A stretch of 15,012 bases of DNA. Source: JAAYKS01 sp964479435. Its GTDB lineage: Bacteria; Bacillota; Clostridia; Saccharofermentanales; UBA5734. The DNA lies in the NCBI GenBank assembly GCA_964479435.1, contig CAYZME010000049.1, forward strand, positions 1-15,012, written 5' to 3'. The notes below the pieces were generated by a model, which saw nothing but the letters and a program-made list of their open reading frames with translations, did not search any database and was not told the origin of the DNA. The position numbers and the translations under genes were made by a program. Below, one piece after another: positions 5,642-12,735 of the stretch (position 1 is its first letter; each line of letters begins with the position of its first letter).

Positions 5642-8600
5642 ATGGCACAATTGCGTGACCTGATGGTCCGTTACTATACCCGGGAGCTCGAGCGCGACCC
5701 CGACCGCACCGTCTACGATCTGTTCAACTGGGAGTTGCGTGACGTCCTGATCGTCGACCACAAAACCGGGCGCACTCTGACCGACATGAAGGGGCTGGAG
5801 TTCCCGTCCCATTACTCACAAAACGCGTGCGACATCATCGCGTCCAAATATTTCCGCAAGGCCGGTGTCGGCGCCCCGGAGGGCACCGAGACCAGCATGC
5901 GGCAGGTGGCGGACCGCATGATCGGGTTTTGGGTCGACGCGCTGCGCGACGCCGGACTGGTCACGGATGACGGGCAGGCGGCGATCTTGTATGACGAGCT
6001 GGTCTACGCGTTTTTGAATCAGATGTTCGCCCCCAATTCCCCGCAATGGTTCAACACCGGCATCAAGCGAAATTACGGCATCGCCGGCGGCCAAAGCGGG
6101 CTGTACTACTACGACGAGGCCAGCGGCCAAGTCGTGGAATCCGAGGACGACTATACGCGCACCCAGGCCTCGGCCTGCTTTATTCTTTCGATCGAGGACA
6201 GGCTGTTGGGACCGCATTCGATCTCCGACACCTATGTGACTGAGACCAAACTGTTCCGCGGCGGTTCGGGCACTGGCACCAACTTCTCGGCCATCCGCGC
6301 CGAGGGAGAGCGGCTGTCGGGCGGCGGCGCGTCGTCCGGCCTGATGAGCTTTTTGAAAGGACTGGATCGCAACGCCGGGGCGATCAAATCGGGCGGGACC
6401 ACCCGCCGCGCCGCCAAAATGGTCTGTCTGGATCTGGATCACCCCGAGATCGAACGCTTCATTCAGTGGAAAGCCGTCGAAGAGGACAAAGTGCTGGCGC
6501 TGGCCAAGATGGGCTATGACGCGGACATGGACGGCGAGGCGTATCAGACGGTGTCGGGGCAAAACAGCAACAACTCGATCCGCATCCCCGACGCCTTTAT
6601 GCACAAGGTGGAAGCGCTGGATACCCAGCCGGATGCCACCCTGACGTTGACCGGGCGCATCGACGACCGCGTCAACCGCGACGTCAAAGTCGCCGACCTC
6701 TGGCGTCTGTTTAACGAGTCGGCCTGGCGCTGCGCCGACCCCGCGCCGCAATTTTCCGACATCTTCAACGCCTGGCATACCTGCCCGGCCGGCGAGGACG
6801 GCGACCGCACAGCCCGCCACAACCAGCTCAATTCCACCAACCCGTGCGGCGAGTACGCCTTTCTCGACGACACGTCGTGCAATCTCGCCTCGCTCAACGT
6901 CTTGCGTTTTTACGATGAGCGGGCGGGGAGATTTGACCTGGACGGCTATTTGCATATGATCGGGCTGTGCCAACTGGTGCTGGAAGCGTCGATCCACTGG
7001 GGGCAGTTTCCCACACCCGACATCGCGCGGCGCACGTGGCTGTTCCGCACCACCGGGCTGGGGATGGCCAACCTGGCGGCTTTGCTGATGGCCTGCGGCC
7101 TGCCCTACGATTCGGACGCGGCGCGCGCCCTGGCCGCCGCCCTGACCGGTATTTTGACCGGGCACAGTTATGCTGTTTCCGCGCTGATGGCGGCGGAAGC
7201 GGGGCCGTTTGACCGTTTCCGGATCAACCGCGACGACATGCTGCGCGTGATCCGCAATCACGCCCGGGTGGCGGGCGCGCTCGACGGCGATTGCGAGGGC
7301 CTGGGTTACGAGCCGCAAAAGCTCGATCTGGATTTGCTTCGGGAGATCGGACTGTCCGACTGGGCGGACACCTTGGTCGCCGTCTGGCAGGCGGCGCTGG
7401 CCGACGGCGAGCGCCACGGCTACCGCAACGCGCAGGTGTCCGTGATGGCGCCGACGGGAACCATCTCCTTTGCGATGGATTGCGCCTCGACCAGCATCGA
7501 GCCGTTCTTCTCCCATGTCATGTACAAAAAGCTGTCCGGCGGCGGTTACATGAAACTGGCCAACCCTGTGATCGAGCCGGGATTGCGCCGCCTGGGGTAT
7601 TCCGACACGCAAATCGACGAGATCTCGGCCTATATCCTCCGCGAGCAGGACGGCCGCATCGTCGACGGCAAGATCGAAGGCGCCCCGCATCTGGAGGACG
7701 CGCATCTGGCGGTGTTCGATACCGCTAACCAATGCGGCAGCGGCAGCCGTTACATCCATTACAGCGGCCATGTGCGGATGGTCGCGGCGCTGACGCCGTT
7801 GTTGAGCGGCGCGATCTCCAAAACCGTCAACCTGCCGCGCGAAGCGACGGTGGAAGACTTTATGGAGGTGCACCGCACGGCCTGGCGGATGGGTGTCAAG
7901 GGCATCACGCTGTATCGCGACGGCTCCAAATCGGCGCAGCCGCTCAACTTGCGCCTCGATCCGACGCAAGAAGACGTCAACCTGGCCGATCTGAACTACC
8001 CGCAATTGCTGGCGTTCGCCACCGACGCGCGGGAACAGCTAAGCGCGCTCGACCCGGACGGGACGGGCGACGTCGGGCAATCGCGGCGCAGCAAACCGGT
8101 GGGCATCCGGTCGGGCCACACCCATCCGGCCCAGATTGACGACGTCAAAATCTACACCACGGTCAACCGCAACGCCCAGGGGCGGATCACCGAGATCTAC
8201 ATCACGACCGACCGCGAAGGCACCTTGATCATGGGGCTGCTGAATTCGCTGTCCAAAACCATTTCGGTGATGCTGCAATACCAGATTCCGGCGCAGAACA
8301 TCTCGAAAATGCTGCGCGGGCAAAAATACGAACCCTACGGCTTTGTCACCCGGCACCCGTACATCAAGTACTGTACGTCGATCTCGGACCTGATCAGCAA
8401 AATCATCGACATCGAAATCGGCGATTTTTCCCGGTGCCAGGTCAAACCCGACGGCGACGCGGTCACCCCGCGCGCCCGGTACGCCCCGGCTTTCCCCACC
8501 TTGCCCGAGCGGGAGTACGCGACCGGCGCCCAGGGCGAGCCGCAAGGCGTGGAGGGTGATGAGCCGCAGGCCCCGTTGCAAGGGGAGCGGCTGTATGACG

Positions 8601-8695
8601 GGTCGACCTGTCCCACCTGTTCCAGTACGCGGATGGTGCGCAACGGCACCTGCAAAGTATGCCTGGATTGCGGGAGCACAACCGGTTGTTCCTGA
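5642..8695 (+). CDS. nrdJ: Class II (adenosylcobalamin-dependent) ribonucleoside-diphosphate reductase
   Basis: A 1017-residue enzyme that reduces ribonucleotides to deoxyribonucleotides using a radical generated from coenzyme B12, independent of oxygen. The catalytic set is visible: C179 in QASACF, N400/C402/E404 in NPCGE, and C413 in DDTSCNLASLN; C402 would carry the thiyl radical and C179/C413 form the redox pair. MAPTGTISF (602-610) is the phosphate-binding loop. A TSCPD domain spans about 830-920, beginning VKIYTTVNR. An acidic, Gly/Pro/Gln-rich linker then leads to a cysteine-rich tail with CPTC (990-993), CKVC and CLDC (C1004, C1007, C1010) and C1016, the zinc-ribbon and reducing tail of long NrdJ forms. 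The ATG at 5642 has AGGA seven bases upstream; an earlier in-frame ATG at 5552 would place the promoter inside the gene. It is monocistronic, ended by a strong terminator. Confidence 0.97.
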   Translation: MAQLRDLMVRYYTRELERDPDRTVYDLFNWELRDVLIVDHKTGRTLTDMKGLEFPSHYSQNACDIIASKYFRKAGVGAPEGTETSMRQVADRMIGFWVDALRDAGLVTDDGQAAILYDELVYAFLNQMFAPNSPQWFNTGIKRNYGIAGGQSGLYYYDEASGQVVESEDDYTRTQASACFILSIEDRLLGPHSISDTYVTETKLFRGGSGTGTNFSAIRAEGERLSGGGASSGLMSFLKGLDRNAGAIKSGGTTRRAAKMVCLDLDHPEIERFIQWKAVEEDKVLALAKMGYDADMDGEAYQTVSGQNSNNSIRIPDAFMHKVEALDTQPDATLTLTGRIDDRVNRDVKVADLWRLFNESAWRCADPAPQFSDIFNAWHTCPAGEDGDRTARHNQLNSTNPCGEYAFLDDTSCNLASLNVLRFYDERAGRFDLDGYLHMIGLCQLVLEASIHWGQFPTPDIARRTWLFRTTGLGMANLAALLMACGLPYDSDAARALAAALTGILTGHSYAVSALMAAEAGPFDRFRINRDDMLRVIRNHARVAGALDGDCEGLGYEPQKLDLDLLREIGLSDWADTLVAVWQAALADGERHGYRNAQVSVMAPTGTISFAMDCASTSIEPFFSHVMYKKLSGGGYMKLANPVIEPGLRRLGYSDTQIDEISAYILREQDGRIVDGKIEGAPHLEDAHLAVFDTANQCGSGSRYIHYSGHVRMVAALTPLLSGAISKTVNLPREATVEDFMEVHRTAWRMGVKGITLYRDGSKSAQPLNLRLDPTQEDVNLADLNYPQLLAFATDAREQLSALDPDGTGDVGQSRRSKPVGIRSGHTHPAQIDDVKIYTTVNRNAQGRITEIYITTDREGTLIMGLLNSLSKTISVMLQYQIPAQNISKMLRGQKYEPYGFVTRHPYIKYCTSISDLISKIIDIEIGDFSRCQVKPDGDAVTPRARYAPAFPTLPEREYATGAQGEPQGVEGDEPQAPLQGERLYDGSTCPTCSSTRMVRNGTCKVCLDCGSTTGCS

Positions 8696-8714
8696 ATGAG
8701 AGCTTTGGTTATAC

Positions 8715-8751
8715 AATCGACCCGCCACCTGGGTGGCGGGTCGATTTTTTT
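8715..8751 (+). terminator. Intrinsic terminator of nrdJ
   Basis: A perfect inverted repeat of 15 bp (8715-8729 with 8732-8746; in practice 14 paired bases and a CTGG loop) is followed by a run of seven T at 8745-8751. It lies 20 bases after the nrdJ stop. It isolates nrdJ from the small gene downstream. Confidence 0.96.
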
Positions 8752-8829
8752 CGCCACGAGTCGCTTGCGCGCCTTTGCGTGCGAATACACCATTTTCGCA
8801 AAAAAAATAAATGGATTTACCCGCAGGGG

Positions 8830-8858
8830 TTGCCATTTTTTTTACGAGCCAATATAAT
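8830..8858 (+). promoter_or_regulatory. Consensus sigma70-type promoter of the small zinc-knuckle gene
   Basis: TTGCCA at 8830-8835 and a perfect TATAAT at 8853-8858 are separated by exactly 17 bases, the spacer being an eight-T run and then ACGAGCCAA. Transcription would start near 8865, giving a leader of about 68 bases that is strongly A/T-rich. This is one of the two best promoters in the window, by eye. Confidence 0.8.
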
Positions 8859-8932
8859 GAGAACAAATTTTTTTATCTTTATTAATTTGCGCCAAACAAA
8901 AGAACTCGATCTATAAAAAGGGAGGGATCATT

Positions 8933-9229
8933 ATGAGCAAACAAATCAAATGTGTTTTCTGTGCGGAAGTCGTCACACTGAACCGGATCTCATCGGCCCA
9001 TCTCAGCCACGTGATGTGTCCGCTATGCGGGCGCTATGGTCTGACCGACTCTTTTCTGGAGGCGTATCAGAGCCATGAGGAGATGGTCACACAGTGGGCT
9101 GGCGAGAACGCGGTTTCGATCCGCCACGAGATCCACAAGAAAATGGAAGAAGGGATCATGCTGTTGTTGGAGCCGGATATGATCGGCGTCCAATATGGCG
9201 ACCCCGGAACCAGTCGGACCACCAGTTAA
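8933..9229 (+). CDS. Small two-CxxC (zinc-knuckle) protein of unknown function
   Basis: The 98-residue product has two CxxC pairs, C7-VF-C10 and C29-PL-C32, the second in MCPLCGRYGLT. This arrangement predicts a single zinc-ribbon or treble-clef-like knuckle in the first 35 residues. The rest is a mostly helical, acidic segment (about 40-83, with HEEMVTQW and HEIHKKMEEGIMLLLE) and a short polar tail. There is no signal peptide or membrane segment. GGGAGG lies seven bases before the ATG at 8933, and a consensus promoter is upstream, so the gene is very likely real. It is a single-gene unit between the nrdJ terminator and a hairpin at 9281. The CPxCGxYxxT pattern occurs in N-terminal knuckles of many larger uncharacterised bacterial proteins (general knowledge), but here it stands alone. 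I do not recognise the family and assign no function. Confidence 0.8.
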   Translation: MSKQIKCVFCAEVVTLNRISSAHLSHVMCPLCGRYGLTDSFLEAYQSHEEMVTQWAGENAVSIRHEIHKKMEEGIMLLLEPDMIGVQYGDPGTSRTTS

Positions 9230-9280
9230 GAACCCCCTCAATTTGCCGCACAGCCGGCTGCTGAGCGGGCGACACGTTGG

Positions 9281-9308
9281 CAAAGGCGCCGATCTTCCGG
9301 CGCCTTTG
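9281..9308. terminator. Hairpin terminator between convergent genes
   Basis: CAAAGGCGCCG at 9281-9291 pairs perfectly with CGGCGCCTTTG at 9298-9308 around an ATCTTC loop. It sits between the ends of the small zinc-knuckle gene (plus strand, stop at 9229) and hsp20 (minus strand, stop at 9323). The TTTG in the 3' arm and following TCATTT give a weak U-rich tail on the plus strand. Probably acts for both genes. Confidence 0.7.
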
Positions 9309-9322
9309 TCATTTCATCCGAC

Positions 9323-9775
9323 TTATTCAATCTCAATGGTGGTTTTCTTTTCGGGTTGCGCCGCCTTGGGGATCGTGATCTCCAGCAGCCCGTCTTTGAA
9401 GGTCGCTTTGACCGCGTCCCGGTCGACATCACCCAGATACAGCGAACGTTGCATCGTACCGAAGCGACGCTCACGGTGGATGTAGTTGCCTTTGCTTTCT
9501 TCGCTGGTCTCTTCCCGTTGCACGGCAATGGTCAAACGGCCCTCGTCGAGATCCAGACGGATTTCGTCCTTGTTGACGCCGGTCAATTCAGCTTCCACAC
9601 AATATTGCTGCTCATTCTCGCGCACATCCAGCTTGAAACTCTGGTTCGCCGGATTTCTGCGGAACGGGGACGCGTCGTTGAAAAAATCGTCCATCACCTG
9701 GAAGAAATCGTCATAACGCGTGTTGGATAAGGGAAGCATGGGACGTCTGCGACCAAATGGTACCAATCCCGCCAT
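9323..9775 (-). CDS. hsp20: Small heat-shock protein, Hsp20/alpha-crystallin family
   Basis: A 150-residue ATP-independent holdase chaperone that binds unfolding proteins in large oligomers in the cytoplasm. The alpha-crystallin domain occupies about residues 46-138, with FKLDVRENEQQYCVEAELTG at its start, the ERRFGTMQRSLYLG segment (102-115) and the signature FKDGLLEITIPK (126-137). The C-terminal tail IEIE supplies the I-x-I/V-type motif that docks neighbouring subunits. The normally conserved PGV after the second strand reads TGV. The start at ATG 9775 is preferred over an in-frame GTG at 9784, because the GGAGGAGG ribosome site lies eight bases before the ATG and overlaps the GTG. A CIRCE operator and TTGACA/TATAAT promoter lie upstream, so expression is expected to be under the HrcA repressor. 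Single-gene unit. Confidence 0.95.
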   Translation of the reverse strand: MAGLVPFGRRRPMLPLSNTRYDDFFQVMDDFFNDASPFRRNPANQSFKLDVRENEQQYCVEAELTGVNKDEIRLDLDEGRLTIAVQREETSEESKGNYIHRERRFGTMQRSLYLGDVDRDAVKATFKDGLLEITIPKAAQPEKKTTIEIE

Positions 9776-9822
9776 CTTCGACACCTCCTCCGCCTACTTA
9801 CGTATGGCTTGTTGATCTGTTG

Positions 9823-9849
9823 TTGGCACTCGCGCACGTGGAGTGCTAA
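9823..9849 (-). promoter_or_regulatory. CIRCE operator (HrcA binding site)
   Basis: TTGGCACTC, nine bases, then GAGTGCTAA: the consensus CIRCE inverted repeat TTAGCACTC-N9-GAGTGCTAA with one mismatch (on the plus strand the first arm has G for A). It lies immediately downstream of the hsp20 -10 box, covering the predicted transcription start, as in classical HrcA-controlled groE and dnaK operons. CIRCE upstream of a small heat-shock gene rather than groESL is less common. Confidence 0.95.
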
Positions 9850-9853
9850 CTTC

Positions 9854-9881
9854 ATTATACACGAAGGTCAAAGAATGTCAA
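9854..9881 (-). promoter_or_regulatory. hsp20 promoter
   Basis: On the minus strand a perfect TTGACA (plus 9876-9881) and perfect TATAAT (plus 9854-9859) are separated by 16 bases. The start of transcription is expected inside the CIRCE element. This is a housekeeping-sigma promoter, consistent with repression by HrcA rather than a sigma32 promoter. Confidence 0.9.
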
Positions 9882-9963
9882 GAATTGAATTAACCGCTTT
9901 TGATCTTACCTTTTCTCCTCACCCGTAGGCGTGATACTCGCATGCGCGATGATCGTGAGCGCT

Positions 9964-10986
9964 TCAATCGCGGGCGCGTACCGCCATGTCGCTGACGATC
10001 CGCACCGCGCTTTCCAGAGCGGTCGTCCAGGCTTTGCCCTGGCCGGCGATGTCAAAGGCGGTGCCGTGCGTGCAGGTGGCGATCGGATAGGGCAGGCCCC
10101 CGTCGACCGCCGCGCCGCGCTCAAAGCCACGCATTTTGAGGGCGATTTGCCCCTGGTCATGGTACATCGTCACGACGGCGTCAAACTGCCCCGCGTAGGC
10201 GCGCACAAAGATGGTGTCCGCCGGCCAGGGGCCGGAGGCGTCCATGCCGGCGGCGCGTGCCCGCTCGATCGCCGGTGTGAGCTGCTCGATCTCCTCGCGC
10301 CCGCAATTGCCGCTTTCGCCGGCATGCGGGTTGAGAGCGGCGACGCCGATGCGCGGCTCGAGCCCGGTGCGGCGCAACGTTTGGTCGGCCAGCACGATGG
10401 CTTCGTAGACCGCGTCGGGGGTGATGCGACGGCTGACCTCGGCCAGCGGGATATGGCTGGTTACCCGGGTCGTCCAGATGCCGTCCATCACGTTCATCTC
10501 GCAGTACCCCGATTCCACGCCGCAGGCGCGCGCCAGATAGACCAGCTCACTGGCGGCGTCACTGCCGCCCATCATCAGCGAGGTTTTGTTAAAGGGGGCA
10601 AAGACGAGCCCCTCGAGGACGCCGTCGCGACACATTTCCACCCCGAGGTCCATCATGCGCAGGCAGGCGCGCCCGGCGATCTCGTTGACCTTGCCAAACG
10701 GCACCTCGTCAGGGTCGGTGTCGCCTTGATCGAAAAAGACCGCGCCTGCCCCTTGCGCCAGTTGCTGACGGACGCAGTCTAGGTCCTGGCAGAGCGGCAA
10801 CCGCGCCAACGCCTCCTCTGTCCCGGTCACCGCGGCCGCGCGCCGCATCACACGCCAGTCGCCGATCACGACGGGGCGGCTGTACTGGGCTAAAAAGCCG
10901 CTGGCCCACAAGCTGGTGATCAATTCGGGCCCGATTCCGGCCGCGTCTCCGGCCAATACGCCGATGATGGGAAGTGGTTGATTCAC
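9964..10986 (-). CDS. pdxA: PdxA-family dehydrogenase (4-hydroxythreonine-4-phosphate or PdxA2 type)
   Basis: A 340-residue NAD- and divalent-metal-dependent oxidoreductase. The family signatures are GDAAGIGPE (residues 13-21), metal-ligand histidines H178 (TSHIPL), H221 (NPHAGE) and H276 (MYHDQG), and the C-terminal HGTAFDIAG (307-315). The last motif is HGTAFDIAGxG as in PdxA2 (D-threonate or D-erythronate 4-phosphate dehydrogenase) rather than the HGTALELAG more usual in vitamin B6 PdxA; neither pdxJ nor a four-carbon acid kinase is in the window, so the role is open. The start is GTG at 10986: AGGAGG lies five bases upstream, and codons further upstream cross the promoter and a palindrome. 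It has its own promoter because the permease gene before it ends at a strong terminator. No terminator is evident between its stop and hsp20, so some read-through into hsp20 is possible. Confidence 0.88.
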   Translation of the reverse strand: MNQPLPIIGVLAGDAAGIGPELITSLWASGFLAQYSRPVVIGDWRVMRRAAAVTGTEEALARLPLCQDLDCVRQQLAQGAGAVFFDQGDTDPDEVPFGKVNEIAGRACLRMMDLGVEMCRDGVLEGLVFAPFNKTSLMMGGSDAASELVYLARACGVESGYCEMNVMDGIWTTRVTSHIPLAEVSRRITPDAVYEAIVLADQTLRRTGLEPRIGVAALNPHAGESGNCGREEIEQLTPAIERARAAGMDASGPWPADTIFVRAYAGQFDAVVTMYHDQGQIALKMRGFERGAAVDGGLPYPIATCTHGTAFDIAGQGKAWTTALESAVRIVSDMAVRARD

Positions 10987-10999
10987 GTAAACCTCCTTT

Positions 11000-11019
11000 G
11001 GCGCGACAGACGTCGCGCC
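11000..11019 (-). promoter_or_regulatory. Perfect palindrome in the pdxA leader, beside the ribosome-binding site
   Basis: GGCGCGAC at 11000-11007 and GTCGCGCC at 11012-11019 form a perfect 8-bp stem with a four-base loop. In the mRNA the hairpin ends two bases before the AGGAGG ribosome site (plus 10992-10997). It is also 15 bases downstream of the -10 box, so it could be a repressor operator or an RNA hairpin that affects translation. Confidence 0.7.
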
Positions 11020-11034
11020 GATCCCTTTTGACCC

Positions 11035-11062
11035 ATTGTATCGTTCCGCCGCGATGTGGCAA
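11035..11062 (-). promoter_or_regulatory. Promoter of the pdxA-family gene
   Basis: On the minus strand TTGCCA (plus 11057-11062) and TACAAT (plus 11035-11040) are spaced 16 bases. It lies between the permease terminator and the GTG start. Confidence 0.65.
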
Positions 11063-11097
11063 AGGTTGTCCCGCGCCGGGGTCCCGGGTTTGGCCAT

Positions 11098-11136
11098 AAA
11101 AAAAGGAATGATGGGAGCCGATCTCCCATCATTCCT
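11098..11136 (-). terminator. Intrinsic terminator of the NCS2 permease gene
   Basis: A perfect 14-bp stem (AGGAATGATGGGAG at 11104-11117 with its complement at 11123-11136, five-base loop) is followed on the minus strand by a run of seven T (plus 11098-11104). It lies 57 bases after the permease stop and separates it from the pdxA-family gene. Confidence 0.95.
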
Positions 11137-11192
11137 CTGGTCCTTTTCTGGATCATGCGGGCCACGGGCGAACCCGCCCGGATCGCGATCGC

Positions 11193-12608
11193 TTAGGCCG
11201 TCGCGTCGTGGTTTTCTTTGACCTTTTTGGGTTTGTGATCACCGATGCTCAGCAGTAAATTGAGGATGATGCCAAAGATGGCCGCGCCGGCGATACAGGG
11301 AACCTTGATGCCAAAGAAGGGGATGGTGCCGCCATATCCGTACTGGCCGCCCAGACCGATGATCATGATCGTGGCGATGACAGCGATGTTCTTGGCATTG
11401 AACATGTCGACTTTCTTCTCCATCATGATCGCGATACCCTGCGCGGCGATGGCGCCAAAGAGGAAGACCTCGAGGCCGCCGATGACCGCGGTCGGGATGC
11501 CATAAATCGCGTTGATCAGCGGGGTGAAGCAGGAGATGATCATGGCGATGATGGCGGCGGCGATCAGGACCGGAATCGAAAACACACGGGTGATGGCCAT
11601 GGCACTGATGTTCTCACCGTAGTTGGTGCCGGCCGGGCCGCCGATAAAGCCGGCGACGATGTCGCCGATGCCGTCGCCGATCAGGTTGAGGCCCAATTTG
11701 TCGGCGATGTTGTATTTCTTTTTCGAGTTGAGCTTGCGCGCCAAATCGTTGACATAAATATCCAACTGAAAGACGTGCGCGGTCGATTCGGGGATGGTCG
11801 CGATGGCGATCGGCATGATCGCGGCCACCGCGTACCACGCTTTGAAATTGGGTAGAGAGAAGTGGGGCAGGGCAAAGATGCCGGTGTTGGCGCCTTGCGG
11901 CATTTCCTTGAACAGGTTGATGCCGGTGATTTGGGCGATGATAAAGGCGACGCCGCACCCCAGGAGCGGGCCCAGCAACAGGGGCAATTGCCCGAGGAAG
12001 CCTTTGAGGTAGACCGAAAAGAGGATCGTGGCGAACAACGTGACCAGCGAGACCACCCACGCCATGTGGCCGGCCAGCACCGCCTGGGATTCGCCGACCG
12101 CCGGGTCGCCAAAGGTGTTGATCGCGATCGAAGAAGCGTCGAGCAGCGCGTTGGAGGCCAAGGTCAGGCCGATGACCATCGCGATCGGGCCGGTGACGGT
12201 CGCGGGCAGGATCTTCTCGATGGACTCGCGGCCAAAGCGGCTGACGACCACGCCGGCCGCGATCGACACCAGACCCGACATGACAATGCCGAATTGGGCG
12301 ACCGAGATTTTCTCATCCAGTGAATAACCGGACAACTCTTCCGAGGCCATCAAGACGATGATGGCGGACAGATAAGAGAAGCTGGAACCGTAATAGAGGG
12401 GGATTTTGCGGCCGGTGACGAGGATGAAACAGATGGTGGCCAGGCCGCTGGCAAAAATGGTGGTAGAAATGTGGAATCCGGTGAGCAGTGCCACAGCGAC
12501 GGTGGCGGGGAACATGACGATGACTTGTTGGATGGCGTAGAGGAGGAGTTTAAAAAACGGAGGTCGGTCGTCGGGCAGGTAGCCTACGGTGGATTGGTGT
12601 TTAGCCAT
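11193..12608 (-). CDS. uraA: NCS2-family nucleobase permease, UraA-like (uracil:proton symporter)
   Basis: A 471-residue integral membrane protein with about 14 hydrophobic segments, normal for the nucleobase:cation symporter-2 family. The N-terminal FFKLLLYAIQQVIVMFPATV matches the first helix region of UraA. The substrate-site residues of UraA are matched: ATIPESTAH contains E274 and H278, and TNYGENISAMAIT contains E332. Uracil import for pyrimidine salvage is the best guess; xanthine or other bases cannot be excluded. The C-terminal tail is charged and cytoplasmic (KPKKVKENHD). The start at 12608 has AAGGAGA six bases upstream. It is a single-gene unit with its own terminator, divergent from the DUF1349 gene across a shared palindrome. 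No upp or pyr gene is nearby, and no pyrimidine attenuator was seen in its leader. Confidence 0.92.
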   Translation of the reverse strand: MAKHQSTVGYLPDDRPPFFKLLLYAIQQVIVMFPATVAVALLTGFHISTTIFASGLATICFILVTGRKIPLYYGSSFSYLSAIIVLMASEELSGYSLDEKISVAQFGIVMSGLVSIAAGVVVSRFGRESIEKILPATVTGPIAMVIGLTLASNALLDASSIAINTFGDPAVGESQAVLAGHMAWVVSLVTLFATILFSVYLKGFLGQLPLLLGPLLGCGVAFIIAQITGINLFKEMPQGANTGIFALPHFSLPNFKAWYAVAAIMPIAIATIPESTAHVFQLDIYVNDLARKLNSKKKYNIADKLGLNLIGDGIGDIVAGFIGGPAGTNYGENISAMAITRVFSIPVLIAAAIIAMIISCFTPLINAIYGIPTAVIGGLEVFLFGAIAAQGIAIMMEKKVDMFNAKNIAVIATIMIIGLGGQYGYGGTIPFFGIKVPCIAGAAIFGIILNLLLSIGDHKPKKVKENHDATA

Positions 12609-12669
12609 AACGTATCTCCTTGCAGTGTATGATCGGCCTGTTCGCCGGCAGATGATTGCGGTTAGAAGG

Positions 12670-12675
12670 ATTATA
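12670..12675 (-). promoter_or_regulatory. -10 box of the permease gene
   Basis: Perfect TATAAT on the minus strand, 62 bases before the start codon; the -35 position (ACCCAT) is poor. The last base overlaps the central palindrome at 12675-12691. Confidence 0.55.
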
Positions 12676-12691
12676 GCGGATTTTATCCGCT
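12675..12691. promoter_or_regulatory. Palindromic operator between divergent promoters
   Basis: AGCGGAT-TTT-ATCCGCT is a perfect 7-bp inverted repeat with a three-base centre. It lies exactly between two outward-facing TATAAT boxes (minus at 12670-12675, plus at 12698-12703). It covers the spacer of the permease promoter and the -35 position of the other gene. A dimeric repressor or activator bound here could control both genes. The protein is not identifiable from sequence. Confidence 0.7.
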
Positions 12692-12697
12692 TATGGG

Positions 12698-12703
12698 TAT
12701 AAT
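12698..12703 (+). promoter_or_regulatory. -10 box of the DUF1349 gene
   Basis: Perfect TATAAT in GGGTATAATCG, 32 bases before the start codon; the -35 position (AGCGGA) is not consensus and coincides with one arm of the palindrome. Confidence 0.6.
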
Positions 12704-12735
12704 CGAGGCACCAATCACCGAGGAGGAACCAACCG

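Noticed and set aside
5816..8005. A 729-codon open frame on the minus strand inside nrdJ
   Set aside because: It is wholly antisense to a gene with complete catalytic motifs, has a biased composition and no ribosome site or recognisable domain. Long antisense frames are expected in GC-rich coding DNA.
8752..8829. Small RNA or extra gene between the nrdJ terminator and the next promoter
   Set aside because: Only short TTGCG repeats and A-rich sequence are visible, with no promoter-terminator pair or ribosome site.
9776..9784. GTG start at 9784 for hsp20
   Set aside because: The GTG overlaps the GGAGGAGG sequence that is correctly spaced for the ATG at 9775.
10987..11097. N-terminal extension of the pdxA-family gene to an ATG at 11097
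   Set aside because: The extra codons cross a promoter, a palindrome and the ribosome site, and the family N-terminus begins at the GTG at 10986.
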